From Anticarsia gemmatalis (lineage: Eukaryota > Arthropoda > Insecta > Lepidoptera > Erebidae), in assembly GCF_050436995.1 (NCBI RefSeq), contig NC_134753.1:5084001-5148000 (forward strand): a stretch of DNA of 64,000 nt, written 5' to 3'. Within the stretch, counting starts at the first letter, position 1; every line of letters starts with the position of its first letter. The notes below the pieces were generated by a model. The model saw nothing but the letters and a program-made list of their open reading frames with translations, ran no database searches and was not told where the DNA came from. Position numbers and translations under genes: made by a program. Below, in pieces: positions 47,220 to 61,500 of the stretch.

Positions 47220-50200
47220 AGTATTTATTTTTTATTTCTAAAACGATATTATAAAAGTTTATTTTTCTTAAAACAGACGAGGCGGTACTATACCATATAT
47301 GTTATTTTGACAGAGTATTCTATTGAAATAATTCAAAGGATTCGCCAGAAACATCCAAAACTAATTTGAATCTGAACAATAAAATGTCCAATTACATTTT
47401 ATATGCGGAACCCCATACGACACAGACATTTAGGAAAAAAGTTAATGGTGCTTAAAGCTTGGACCGTGTCCTGTAATTACGAATTAAAAAGTTCGTCCGA
47501 CGGACCCCGTTTTTTCTCATTTATTTGGATGTGAAAAAGATAATATTGCACCCCAAATCTATCGAAATTACAAAGAATTTACACTCTTATCTTTTACACT
47601 GTAGAGCTTAAAATCGTTTCTTCGTGACGCCTAATTACTTTTAATGTTATCTTCTCATACGATACATTTGTATATGCATGTACTTATAAAGAGACAGAAA
47701 ATTAACTTTTACGAGTTTTCGAGAATTTCAGGGTTTTTCATATATTATGTTAAATGTTATTGGTTTGTCTCAATAGCTTTTGATAGAATGTTTTTAAGAC
47801 GACATCTCTTAATGTAATTGGATTTTAAAACGTAAAAGCTAGAGCCCCTGACTAAGTGGCGACAGCAATCTAATGCAATGCCGAAGTTCAAAAAGGTTGC
47901 TATGCTTGTTTTTAAAATTAACTTTACGTATTGGTATTAAAACAGATATTTAAACAGAACTATAAAAACTAGCGTGTAAACATTCTCAGATATTTTTTTT
48001 GTTGGTGATAGTTATGTCCTTGAAACGTCAAAAGTGTTGAAAACTTTTTCCATCAAATCAACTTTTATTTACTTTTTTTACGCCACTCAACCATAAGTTA
48101 TCAAACTTCACAACCTCAAAAACTACATCAAACAAAGTTAACTGACATAACATTCTCCATCTCATTTTCATTTAGCAATAAAACAACGTCATGTATAATT
48201 TAATATATAAAAATGATTCACAACGTCTATAATAAAACTGTCTCATTGTGTGAATCCGTCGCGGCGAGATTACAGGGTGCTCCCATTATTGTTGCAGTAT
48301 TATTTTGTTGCTTTACGACAGGAAAATAATAAGCACCAGCATTTATGACGTGACAATAAAATTCGTATTAGAAAGGGACCCGATTGTTTATGTTCTCGCG
48401 TTTGGGAAAAATGTTGCGGGTTTTTGCGAGTCTTATCAGGTCGTAAATGTCCACAGGCATGGAGCAATTGGTGTTATTATAATCAGTTACAGATCAGTAC
48501 ATATGGGAGAGGTTTATGACATATAGTATAATATTTTATAACTATATATACATGATTGACTTTCACGTTCGAGATAGCCCTCTATACGTAGCCGTAACCT
48601 CTTTTAAACTATACGTAGCTGCATTCACTCTATTATTAGACGAGTTATTTATTGACGTTGCCTTTTATCATTATTAGATTGTATACAAGTTTAGAATTCT
48701 CTAAAACGCTCTAAACAATTTCACAAGCATCTGGAACTTCGAATAGTATTCAATCACTCTGAAGTTTGATAAACAAATAACAAACCGACAGATTCTTATA
48801 GCAGAAATTTAAATAAGCAGCCACAAAGTAAATAGTTACTATCATTGATATATCAACATAGAAATTATCTCTCGAGTTGTTGAACTCGAAAAACTTTTCT
48901 CGTCTCCTTTAGTGATTGATTGATGGTCTGGCTGCTAAAAACATTTATTTTTGCCTTTAAAAATACCTCAGATCTAACGATGAGAAGGCATTCCTGACAA
49001 ATACAGAATTCTAGTGAGCATAGCTGATATCAATGGATATTGATTTGAAAATAAGAATTTGGAATTTGCGAGGTGATATTTTAAAAACTTTTTGCTATAA
49101 ATTAAATGTTCAAGTTATTGACATTTGGTGTCTATTAGAGTTAGGAGATAAGTTATTACTTTGTTGAAGACAGAGAATAAAATTTACACGGTCAGCCTTG
49201 TTCGAACTTATTTTTAACTTGGATCACAAATTCGTGCCAAGAAAGCCTTTCCTTTTAAGCTATTTTTTTCTATAGTTACAATGTTGTTACAAAACGTCGT
49301 CTGGCCGTAGTCTATATTTAGTATTTGGTAAGTTCTTATCGGGAAACTATATCGAATAAGGGTTGAATTTTATAAACAATCGTATCAAGGATAAGGTGGT
49401 AATAAATATAAATTAAATACCCGTAGATGACATCAGTATTAAGGCAATATAATTGTGTTTCCACGTATTTTGAATGCCTCCTTGAAAAAGGAAATTCAAA
49501 GTACAATTTTGCTGCATTCCTAATTTTATTTTATACTTTGTTTTGGTCGGAAATTGTTATTCCCTAGCACATTCACTCATACGAGTATTAGCCTGAGGAC
49601 ACATAAAACTCAATCAAGAAATAAACATACGGCAAAAAATTATCAGAATTTCCAGTCGGCTTGTAATTTTGTTGGAAACAAAGGGTGTAGTCGTTGGTAT
49701 TTGAGAGATCAATGGGTGGCCGAGGGCCCGCTGCCGATGTATTTACGGCTTACTGCGCTGTAAATTTGCCGATATCTCGCTACGCCCTAGGCGTCGTGTT
49801 CATATACCGTGGATGATGACAACCAATAGGAGTACTGTAGAAGTACTGATATTGGAACGGATGCCACGTCAGCTAGGTATTCTTTGTTGAATACAGTGCG
49901 TTGTGAAAGCAAAGACACTTCAAAATGGTATGAACTTTAAGGTTAGTAATCGGGGGCAAAATATTTGTATAATGTGGCTGTTATTGAAAGTGCTACAGAT
50001 ACGAGACCGAAATCAAAATAGCAATACAATGTAATAGTATTTTTATCGAGTAAGGGAAATCAGGGAGTTTAGTTCAATTATTTCAAATACATCATGGTCT
50101 ACCATAAATGTAATTTGTACTTCTGTATCTTCACCTTTAGTATGTGAGTTTTAACATGCACTCAGGTAACATATTTTAAATCCTTTTAATACTCTTTAAG

Positions 50201-52924
50201 TTTCCATTGTGCGCCCTTTTATCATGTTTTGTTTTTACGAAACAATTATTTATTTTATTACTCTTACTTAGGCAGCGTATTACAGCGCCAGACGGATACT
50301 TTAAAATCTTTTCAAAGCAAAATCTTCGCACACGCAAAAAATCTTCGCAATGATGCAAAACTTTCGAAAATATATCGGCATCTTTACTGACTTAAGTGAC
50401 GATAATACCACTTTCCTATCTTTTCTTACTATCCTTTAGTTAAATAAATATTTATATGTATGTTTAAATGAACAATCATCAGTGTCAATACTTATTGAAA
50501 AGTGGCGAGCACGACCAGACGAGAGTTAAAATTCTTACTTTTATTCTAGAAATTCTAAACTTATAAGACACACTCCACAATATTAAAATGAATAGTTTGA
50601 ACATTTTCTCTTCCTTCGCACCATCGTCCTCAAAACGAAAGATTAAACAGTACCAGATCTATTAATTCTCAAACAAAAGGCAACAGGACGTTGCAAATAG
50701 CTAGCTACCTTCAAATACTTCGCAAAGATTGCAGCTATGTCTCACTAATTGTGAATAAGAACCTTCCTTTGTTAACTAAATTAAATTAATTGTAAGGAAA
50801 TATTTAAATAGAAGTCTCCGTGGTACAATTGGTAACCTTACAAGCTCTTTGTCTAGACTAACTAGACTAGACGGTTGTAGCGAATGTTCTCTTGTATAAT
50901 GACGTCATATTGAGAGATGTGAGGTTCTGATTTGGTTCTTTATTGGTGGCTCTAGTTATTAAAGTGCTTGGTGTGATTTTGTAATAGTTTGTGCTGGTGT
51001 TGATGTAAGATGATTTCATACAGCTATACAATTAGGACAATATAGCCGATGTAATAGCTACCGTATGTGTGTACACTACGATTCTTTTTAAACTTACGAG
51101 TTGAATGTTTGTTTTATTTTTGAATAAGGGAATTACCGCGAACATGCATTTTACTTTGAATTGCCTGACCTTTCGAGGCAGGTTAAACTGGGCGTGGGAA
51201 TGATTATGATCTTATTTCTATCAATATTCAATTTTCAAACTACCTCTTCATAAAATAATCAAAGACAAAATTCAACTATGTTTAAGCGTATTAAAGGACT
51301 TATCCTTTAAAAAACCAGACTTCATTGTAAATTATCATGAATTAAAAACAATAAATCCCCACCTGCATTTCTTCAAAACAAACACAATCAGAAAAACTTT
51401 GAAAGGTGAAAGTTCTACAACTTGTAATACAAAATGAAGCCATTATATTAAAGTTCTTAACAAACTTAAACATGCAGACTAAATCTTCACAATAATCTTA
51501 TCGCTGACGTAGACTGAATGTATTTGTGTGCATAATAATATAGATAGAAGTTTCGATACGATATCAAGATTGTGTCGTCCGAATGTAGATTGAATTGAGT
51601 CGCCGTATGTAGTAAATTAATTACTTATTGTAGTACAGGTTAAAAACAAAATCAAAAAACTAAATGAAAATCATACTGATCATGTTTGCAAATAATTTTA
51701 TTTACAAAGATACTAAAATCGGAGCATTGAAGAAGTATTCGGTTATTCGGATGTTCGGATATTAAATTGGAAAAAAGGCATCTTGACCAATGTGATGCAT
51801 TGTTTCAAATATAATTAATTAAATTATAGACAGAAAATTATTGTACTTTTTATGATAATAATATGGTGTTACAACAATAAATAAAGGACTCGTACATTTT
51901 TTTTAAAAGGTAAAAGTGAGAGTACCTGTCTACTACAAGATAAAAAATAAAAGTCACAATAAAAATCCAATAAAAAATAAAATTCACTCTCCGATCAATC
52001 ACTTTGTCCTACGTGATGGACTGGTCGATACCTATTGAATTGTGCCCACCCCTGCACTAATAGACTCATAGTCTGATAGATATAGAGCACTATAGAGGTA
52101 GAGTATGCAAGTTGCGAAGTTCGTAAAGGCCAATTATAAGTTCCGCGTAAAGGCCCGATTTTATAAACCACTCTCTAGATGGGAAACGTTTTTAAGAGAC
52201 TTAATGTTCACATTTTTTTTTCTTATGATCTTAAAATTCAGACCAGCTGTTTGGCGTATAAGTATACATGATTCCACTGATAAATTATTATGATTTTTGT
52301 AGTAACATTTATTTATAGATATATTGTAAACTTCATCCTAAATAAAACCCGGAATAAAATTACGATAATCAAATATTTACAGTATACCTCTACGAAAAGA
52401 TTTCAGCACTAGTAAATTAAGTTTTTAGATTTCAGAATGTAGGTAATCAATTTCGGTAGTTTTCAGAAATTTGTGTTTATGGGTTTATTAAGTAAATAAA
52501 TATGATCGTTGGTATTATCGTAATAATAGCTTTGAAATTAATTATTTAGATAACTGCTTAAATATCTTGAATTTAAAGTCTCTGACTTATCTTAGTCCTG
52601 AGAGTGGTTTGTGAAACCGGGCCTAAGTTCGCGTCGGATCGAATCTGCTCGGTTTGCGTCCACTATTAATAGATTAAAGTGGTTTTGCAGAGGTTGCACA
52701 ATTTTGAGTTCGGCTTACTTGCTACTTTGTCTGCGATTAATACTTTCGCTAGGTTTCTTGATACTTGTAGATCTATATTGAATTTGTTATAAACCGAAGG
52801 ACGTTGGCAGACATTGGTTTAAATGCGTGTAAGGCATTTGATCGAAAAACAACTATTTTAAGAATAATATTTCTCGTATCATGAAAAAATTAGGCAGCCG
52901 CATTTTCATGTACGGTACTGGTAT
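47220..52924. other. Gene-free region
   Basis: AT-rich, with GC-richer patches at 48240-48500 and 49700-49830. No exon series or domain is recognised. Confidence 0.45.
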
Positions 52925-52996
52925 TCAGCTGCATCCGGTGAGATTGGAAGCCGACTCTAATAAAGTCAGTATCTAAGGCAGGCTGATGATGATGAT
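52925..52996 (+). mobile_element. LINE/SINE 3'-end fragment ending in GATGAT
   Basis: AGCTGCATCCGGTGAGATTG, then GGAAGCCGAC and a GATGATGATGAT tail, match a 3'-terminal block that recurs in moth genomes at non-LTR retrotransposon ends. The exact family is not assigned. Confidence 0.5.
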
Positions 52997-55689
52997 CATG
53001 TGAAAATGACATATGTATTTACAAATACTGGACACTAATCAATACCCAATTTCATAATATAATTGCAGACAATGTAATAAAATATTCAGATTATATTATT
53101 AGTTCAAATGAGATCTACATTAACAAATCTAAATTGAATCGTTTGATAGACCAAATATTGTCCCTTGGGTTCTACAGTATCAATCATACTTATTTCAAAT
53201 ATTAATAGCCTATTAGCTTTTAGACAGATTGGACTAAATTGATATCATGTATTCTGATTAATTCAATAAATATCTGAGTCACAAATTATTTATTAATATT
53301 TTACGTTCAAGGTATAATACATAAAAAAAAATTATATGCACATTTAATTTTGTTATCTGTTTTAAAAAAAAACTTATTAAAACGCGCATTATCTGTGGCA
53401 TTAAGTAAACTTAAACGTTAGAAAACCCTGATTTCTTTTTTACAGGTTGAAAAGAAGACTACAAAAAAGATTAATCTCTCACAAATACGTGATTTAAAAA
53501 TAAAACCAGCAATAAACAAAGAAGATACTGTCAACCAAGGTGACAAATAGACAAGTTCAAAAAAAGAACCTGCGGTCATCGAACTCAGCCTTTAAAAATG
53601 ACCACGAACAAAAGCTGTGATTAGGCAGTCTGCTTATCTGATTGCACCTGGAGTGCGCTGGACAAATTTTGTCTCCACCTGTAGTTTTACAGCCACGACT
53701 GTACGCGAATACAAATTGTTCTGTGTTTGGCTCGAATCGTAAAATGCTAACACGGTACCTACCCATTTGTTCACCGTAAATAAATATTGCTTTAGTTAAG
53801 TTTTCGTTTTGCGAGACGAAACAATTTCGGCAGTTGCGGCGGAGTTATTTTTAAAGAACGTGTTGAGAATTTATTGAGATTATTGTGGTAAGGTTGCAGT
53901 TTTCAGAATAAATCTTTCTGCAAAAATGTAATTTCTGAAATGTCTAGTCTATCTGTAGGTCAAAATATAAAATTGAATAGTTAGTTACTATTTTAGTAGT
54001 CATATGATGTTTACCTTTATTCTTCTTGTGTCTTATCTTATTTACTTAAGCGGAATATTAAAATTAATAGACAGACATATTTAATACGTACTTTAGTATT
54101 CAACAATGTCCTAAAATACTAAGTGCATGTAGACTAACGTCCAAGTTCACAATCAAGAGTTAATTTAAAAATCAAAAAATAAACTACAAGAAACTCGATC
54201 TTAAGAAAATACAACTAGTAGCATAAAAGGGAGGAAATAAACCAAAACTTTTTGAAAACTTTCTAAATTACTTCAAAGGAAACATTTGAACTTTGATACA
54301 GACTGGTATAAATAGTGCGGTTCGAGAGCTGTACAAGCGAATCCCTTGGCTTCACTCGTTTCAAACAATACCGTGACACTATAAGCTATGGGAAAGTTCG
54401 AGATTTTATTGCGTTAATTACTATCAAATTAAATGAACAACAAAGCCTTGTTCCGCTTGGGAATTAAAGTTTTGTCTGAAAAGTTATGTGGAATATTTAG
54501 CTAGTTCTGAATATTATTGTCCGTTTTGATATAGAAATAATACTGCTACAAAGGCAATAAATTAGATTAGGATCTTACGTATCAGGTATTAATCAAAGAT
54601 TGCTAAGGTGGACCTTTCACAGCTGACGGAATAGTTCAAAGGTTTCTGATTGGCGCCGCGCGTGTCAACGTAATCCTGTTCGAGGGCGAAGCGGCGAAAA
54701 AATCACTCGCTACTATTACTCTTTTGAGAGCGTTCCGGTGTATTTTCGTTGAGCTGAAAACTTTCGCAATACCAGCCAACGGCTCAAGTTTAAACTCCCG
54801 CGGAAAGAGGGGATTCAACGATCATCTGGTCCCGTCTAATAAAAGGCCCGACGGTTCTGAAATATGTTGTCACTGCATAAACTTTATGACTTTAGTTTCG
54901 TCTAGCGACGCGAGAACTTTCGCCTTCGTCGTGATGAAGCCGTTTTTGAGCACTCATTTTGTCATACGTCAACGACAGTCTAATAAAACGTAATAGATGC
55001 GAACGAATAAAGCGTTATGAGCTCACAAAAATAATCTGAAATAAAAATATACACGCGACTCGTACATTTTGCCACATTAAGCCCGCAATTATATGAATTT
55101 ATTTCCAATGGTTGACGTAACGCAAATTTTATCGAAACCAATTTCGATAGTGCAGTATAATGTGACTTAAGCGAGATAAAATACGAACAAAAGCTATAAT
55201 TTCTCGATTCTTGAATGGAATTTCCATAATTCGGCTTATATTTGGCGAGTCGTTTGTCAATAGCAGTCGACTACGCCCTCGCATTGAAGCGATATATTAT
55301 TTCAAGTTATTTAATGGGGACCCTTTACAATTTATTTATACATTCATGATTTAGTGTGTCGCTGTAACGGTAGAGGCAAATAGTGTTAACATATAGGTGT
55401 ATAAAATGTGTTATTTATTTTAAAAATGAAGTAATATAATATTGTCGACGTACCTTTAGTTTCTGGGGGATACCCTCAGTAGATGATGATTTCGATAATA
55501 ATATTTTTTTTTTCTGCAAAACGAAATCAGTTGCAATAACTGAAAAAGCAATTTAACTGACATTCTTAATGTGTCACGCACTAGCCAAAATTTTATTATG
55601 TTTGTAGTAGAGGTATAATGAGTCACACCAATGATTTTTGTTATGAGCATATTTAAAAACTAGGTACTTCAAGGATAAAAAATCTGTTT
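52997..55689. other. Gene-free region with a GC-richer block
   Basis: The block at 54600-55330 is free of recognised repeats, has higher GC than its surroundings and includes TTTATGAC (Hox/Cdx-like). It could be conserved regulatory DNA. No gene is supported. Confidence 0.4.
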
Positions 55690-56850
55690 TTATTTTTTTC
55701 GTATCTTCAAAAATGACCGAGATATTAAACGTCAAAGTATGGCCTTCGCGCCAAACTCCGGCGAAGCGGCCGCACGGACGTGTGACGTCATCTCACGACA
55801 CTGCTATTTCGTCAGTACTTGCCGATACCTACATAGGCTCGTTGCGCTCCCGCGGTTTCGCTTTAAATAATTTGTTTTGCTTATAGTGGACAAACAAAAT
55901 GGTTAGAAAATATTGTATTGTTCCTATGTGTACTAACTCCAGTGAAAAAACACCCCAAATTTTTTTTCTGTACCATGTAAACTGTTTTATATTTTTGCAA
56001 AAGACACCTAATCTAAAACTTAAAGCCCGGTTCTGATACTGTCAAGCGCAAATGTTAAATAGAAGTTTATTGCCTTTTGAACACTTCCTCAAGATCAAGA
56101 TGCCATATCATGTTCATACATACCTAGCAATGAACTTCTACCTAACAGTTGATACTATTTAATAAGCAGTTCAATGACCTCACAGGCGGCGGCGAGCCGA
56201 GCGCGGCGGTTGAGTTGGCGTTGGTTTTTTGTTTTGAAAAAAGAACCCATGTTTATTAAATCTAATAATATCAAAATTAAAATGTTAGTTTAAAAGTTCT
56301 CATTACACACCCAATCATATAGAGGACTACCTACCTACAGAGTAGATTCATGCGTTCATATGATAGCCATCAACCTGACTAAAGTCAGAGGCAGGGGTGA
56401 CTACTTTTTTTTTTATAATATTATTTCAAAACTATGTTTTCCAAATTTACACTTGGTAGGTACGTAACACTCATTATTTGTAATGCCAGTTCTAACAAAA
56501 ATATTATTAGTAGTATACGAGTTCAACTTTCTTTACCTGGGTCTAGTTGATGATTGTGTCTAGTCTGGGTCTAGTCGATCGAGATCGAGGATATCTTATT
56601 TTACAAAAAACACGATGATTAAATTTATAACACATACACATACTCAGACTCTTAAAATATTAAATGCAAATCACTTTTCAAATCAAAACTCCGCATCACC
56701 CGCAGTCGAACAAGCGTGTCTGTTGCGTCGTGACGTCAGCGCATAGCGCGCGAAGCAACGCAAATTTTAAAAAGCAGTGAAACTTTATAACGCTGTAACT
56801 TCGGTAATTTTGATCCGATTTTGATAAAACAAAAACTATTATTATCAGCA
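55690..56850 (+). mobile_element. Degenerate P-element-like (THAP) transposon relic
   Basis: A THAP-like N terminus lies at 55899-56036. The two sides carry loosely inverted sequence: ACCGAGATATTAAACGTCAAAG near 55717 and, on the minus strand, ACCGAAGTTACAGCGTTATA near 56800, each followed inward by GC-rich GACGTCA-containing DNA. The limits are approximate. The remaining coding sequence is lost. Confidence 0.5.
55899..56036 (+). pseudogene. THAP-domain exon remnant
   Basis: The 45-codon frame starts MVRKYCIVPMCTNSSEKTP. It has the C-x4-C half of a THAP C2CH zinc finger and the Ser/Thr-Lys-Thr-Pro stretch common in insect THAP transposases. The second Cys-x2-His pair is not visible, and the frame ends at TGA (56034-56036). 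It is likely a decayed P-element-like transposase start, not a working gene. Confidence 0.5.
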
Positions 56851-58362
56851 TAAGTACACAAATTAAATGCAGTATATTTAATAGTCATATTTTGATGTGC
56901 TGGTGTGACTCATTCGAAAATTAAAATTCGAATGCAAATATTTCAAACTGGAATGACAAATGGCCAGTCCGTGCTCATTATAATTTCGATGCAACATGTA
57001 TAGCAAAGAGGTTTTATTAATTGATTTTATGTCATTTATTGCAACATAATACAATACAAATGATGTGATTGAAATCGGAATATTGAAAACCGTAGCCCTA
57101 TTTACAGCCCTACTATATTCCAAATACGTAATTTACCATCTCAATACGAATTCCAATTTCGCATCAATAGCAGTGATTTAAGTATTTCCCGTATCATTTG
57201 TTTCTCTGCAACTCGAATATAGCAATTTTTATTTTGTTAAATTGCTTTTCTTTGTAGGCAACCCCTCTTCATACACACACGTGTGCTTCGATGCTTCTAA
57301 CACAGATTTGTTTTTAAGGATTGACATTTATTTGTTCTTAGCTCACGGCGAAATTGATCATTTTTTTGTTTATTGCGCATCTTACTTGGTGCATGTTATG
57401 AATATCTTTTTCTGAGATGAAAGTCTCGGGTTTTTGACGTGACAGTCATTGGTTTAGTTAAAGGGAAAAATGTAGAGATAAATTGCTTGGATTTGCGATA
57501 GATAACTATTACGATTTTTGAGATATTGTTCCAAAGAACAATGCAGATTATTGAGTGTTATTTTTAACACGTAGTTTCATATTTAAATATAGATTTTTTA
57601 AACTACGTTTGGAATATTTAGCACAAATTCTTTAACATTAAAAATAATACAATGTAGGACGCTTAAGTACACCTACTTTAATATAATTAAAAGCAGAAAG
57701 TATAAACGTGAATATCGTTGTCCTTAAAATATTAGATAAAATAGCATAACCTTAAATAGCCTTGTTTTTTAAATAACAACGTTTAACTCAACCACAACAA
57801 CAAACCAAAAAACAATTACTCAAACTGCTTTTATCAAACTCAATAAATCCCTAAAAATCTCTTAATGCAAACTCATATTTGATTGCTCGCTCGTATGTAA
57901 AGCGATGTCATTTCCGGGGTGCCTTTTAACAAGTACGAAACACTCGTTTTGCCAACCATGCAAAACATCATTCATTACTTGCTGACAATAAATAGATTAT
58001 ATGACGAAAAAACTGCACAGCACAGGCTTTCCTTGCCCTCGTTTCGTAATACAATAATCAAAGGAATATGGGGGATCAGCGGAATCAAACGTTACATATG
58101 GAGCGATAAAAGAAGTAACTTAAGATCGGGGTTGATGCAGGGTTGTGCTTTTTGCGGTTTGGTTAAGTTAAATAATAAGCAAATGTGGTGAATATTAATC
58201 AAAATTTGTTGGTATGTCTACGGTGTGTAATTGAGATAAATTAGTAAGAGAGTTAGAGTAATTTAATAATGGGCAATCAACGACATTACCCTACATTATA
58301 AATTAAATATAATCCACTTAAATATAATCTTTATGTCAGCAATTTGTTTGTATGTAAGTTTC
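56851..58362. other. Gene-free region
   Basis: AT-rich; short frames only, with nothing recognised. Confidence 0.45.
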
Positions 58363-58582
58363 TTTTTTTTTTTTTTTTTAAAAGACTACTCCCGCACTAA
58401 GAATTGCTCTTGTGTCGCGGGGACTTTTACAAACATACAAACAACGGACACAAAGCACAACCAGACCCGAAACAATTATTTGTGGATCGCACAAATAATT
58501 GTCCCGTGTGGGAATCGAACCCACGACCTCCCGTTGCAGTGGTATCGGCGTGGCGACCTAAACCACTGCGCCACATAGGCAG
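58363..58582 (-). mobile_element. tRNA-derived SINE (family A)
   Basis: Full-length minus-strand copy with head CTGCCTATGTGGCGCAGTGG, B box GGTTCGATTCC and an A-run tail (poly-T at 58361-58380 on plus). Confidence 0.88.
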
Positions 58583-61500
58583 TTTACGTGTGTAACGTTA
58601 ATTAATTAATGACTTATAATTTAACTCAATTCGAACTGAAAATACGTTTATGAATACGCCTAAAAATATGCTAATTAAAACGTTATGAATAAAATAAAAT
58701 TATATTGCCTAAAGTATAATGCAACCCTTGGTTAACATACCTGAATATCCGTTGTTTAAGTACCAGGGTTGCAGACAGCCGAAGCAGCTGTCACGCGTGA
58801 GATAATCTACAGAAAAGCGGAAAGCGTGCCCTCAGCGAATTGTGACTCCGCGACGATCCCCCGTCGCCTACCAGGCACACATGATAATGCGAAAAGTAAT
58901 TTTTATATTAAACCTTTGCCAAAACATAAAAGAGAGATTTCCTCAAGCATCTTACTCGGGCCCCAGCGAATGCGCCGCATAAATTAGTTTTGCCGGAGAT
59001 TGTTTGCTCAGTCGATGCTTTTTTATTTATTTTACCTTAACATTTATGAGTTTTTCATCGTCGGAGTCGCTGTTGAACATTCACGTTGCTTACATTTTAA
59101 TAGTGGAAAAACTAACAACCACATGGAGGAGAGAGGTCCTTCACCCGGGAATTGTTACAAATATTTAATTACAGCGTTCAGTTCGCATGTTTATTTACTT
59201 TTTGTGGACGACGTAAAATGAAAATTGAATAAAAAGACGATGAGTTTGTTCATATGCCGTTGAAACTTTCCGGTATCTGGCCGGTAATTAATTAAAAGCT
59301 TAGGTGGTGCCATTATGGGTTTTATGCTAATAGGCGGCGGCTAATATGGGAGCCTTCAAAGGGTCTGTACACGGGCGAAACATTAAATTTCAGCGGAGCG
59401 TGTGGCACAAAGCATCGCCGGCCGCCTGTACTGCGTTGTGCCTGTAGATTAGATTAGCGACTGTGTTTTGTATCGCCAAATTTATACGTATGTTATTCAC
59501 ATGTCTGCGGCTCTGATATCAGCGAATTGTTTACAATGAGCAATATTTTACATATCAACATAATTTATTAGTTAAATTATCTTTTGAATCACTGTGTAGG
59601 TGATTGTGTTCATAATGTATATTATTAGTAAGCTTGAATTAGTCTCAACTTAAAACATTTAAATATTTCAAGCTCTACTTAATTCAGTTCATAAGTTTAA
59701 GCGAATAAATAATTGGAGTTAAACATGTTTTCTCTCTAATTTTCAGCTCGATGTTTTCTAAACTCGCCTGGAGTTACCCAATTAGTGATAAAGTGGGGAT
59801 AATGTAATGAAGTGTCGCATCTTCGTGATTGTTCATTGCGTGCATACACAGTAATATACACAATATGCAGTGCGGCGGGCGGCGGCGGGCGGGCGCGGGG
59901 CGCGGGCGACGGAGCGGGGTACCAGTTAAATTGAGCACCGCTACGCCCAGACTCTCATTTCCTCCATCCACCATTGTGCGCCACTCACAATACAAAACAT
60001 TTTTTTACGAATTTCGACAAAAAGTGCTTTGAATTTTTTCCAATCTTCGCCTCTATTCAGCTCGTAAAAACTTATTGTCTCGCCGCAAAAGAGAGTAGGC
60101 GTGGCTCTACGGGCACGTTGGCCTGCATCGCATTAAACTGCAATAATAACATTTTATACAAGTCTAAAGTATAATTTAGTGGCGCGACATTAGCCGGAGT
60201 TTCTTAATTTTATCGCTGCGATAATTAGGAGGATGATAACTCTTTAAGAAGAGACATAATTCATTGAGGAGTTATGGAGATTTGAGTTTGAAATTGCCGT
60301 ATTATACTAATTAATTGTCCTAAGAACGCTTAATGGGCGTTATACGTCTAGAGATTTGTAAAAGCTGTCACTTAAACAAGAATATTATATTGCTCTCATG
60401 AAAACATAGGAGCTAGTTAGGAGTTATAGATAGGATTTACATATACAAGTAGCCATGTTTAAAGTTTTATTAAACGTAGAAGCGAAGTTTATTTACTAAA
60501 TAAGTTGTATTGACTTTAGGATTTATTGGGTGAAGTTAGAATTACGGTACTTCCAAAAATATTCAGGTGGATTGCAAATTATTAAATTATTGTCTTATAG
60601 GGACATACATACATATTCAAACGACCTAAAAAGTATTTTCTTCGTTGAAAATTATTTTACGTTGTTTCTTAACTTCAATATTTAATCAAATATAAATATT
60701 AGTTGCCATATAAGTGCTCGAGTATTTATCCAATCGTGAAAGAAATCAAAATAATATTCGTCACTTTCAATTTACCTCTTAAATACAATAAACTTTGTCA
60801 CAGCGTTTGTGGTCAGTATGGCTATTCTATGGCTTCCATTTTACAAACCCGTTTTTGAACTGATGATTATGAAACCAAAAATGTATAAATATTTTCGAAA
60901 AAAATATAGCTCAATAAAATATGTGAATGAAGCAAGAGAAGTTTGTAAAGATCGTACCAAGAGGCGTTCTTTGGTCTCTACCCGTACAATAAGGCGTGAT
61001 TTAATAAAAAGTGTTGCATGTAAAATATCGTTTCACTTAATTAATAGTTGTTCTCCAAAAATATGAAAGTACTTTTAGATACTTAAACGCACATAGTTAC
61101 ATTTATTCAATACTTAAACGTACACAAAAATATTTTGTACAATTTAATATAAAGAACCAATAAAGTTAATCGTTAAAAATCAGACTTACTCGCAAGGCGG
61201 GGCACATAACTCTTAAAAATTTATAGTGATTGCAACAGAGGCCAGCAAAAATGGCATCACTTTTGATATACGAGCAAATCTTCGTGAGATTAATTGGGAG
61301 CCGATGGGTACCGAACGATAAATCCTATCTGTCTTTGTTACTTGTATTATAAAGTTGAATTCTCATACCGCATTGTCTTTTGTGAATAGTTGTTTGTCCC
61401 GACGTTAAACGAGTTACGCCCCGGGAGATTGGTGTGCAGAGGCAGAGGGGAAGAAAAAATTGACAGTAGTTCCACTAAAATTTGCTCGGGAACCTGTATA

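Noticed and set aside
50813..50890. A tRNA-like A-box segment (TCCGTGGTACAATTGGTAAC)
   Set aside because: No matching B box or acceptor stem follows, so it is not a tRNA gene; possibly a SINE relic.
58333..58595. Open frames of 63-81 codons
   Set aside because: SINE sequence on the minus strand.
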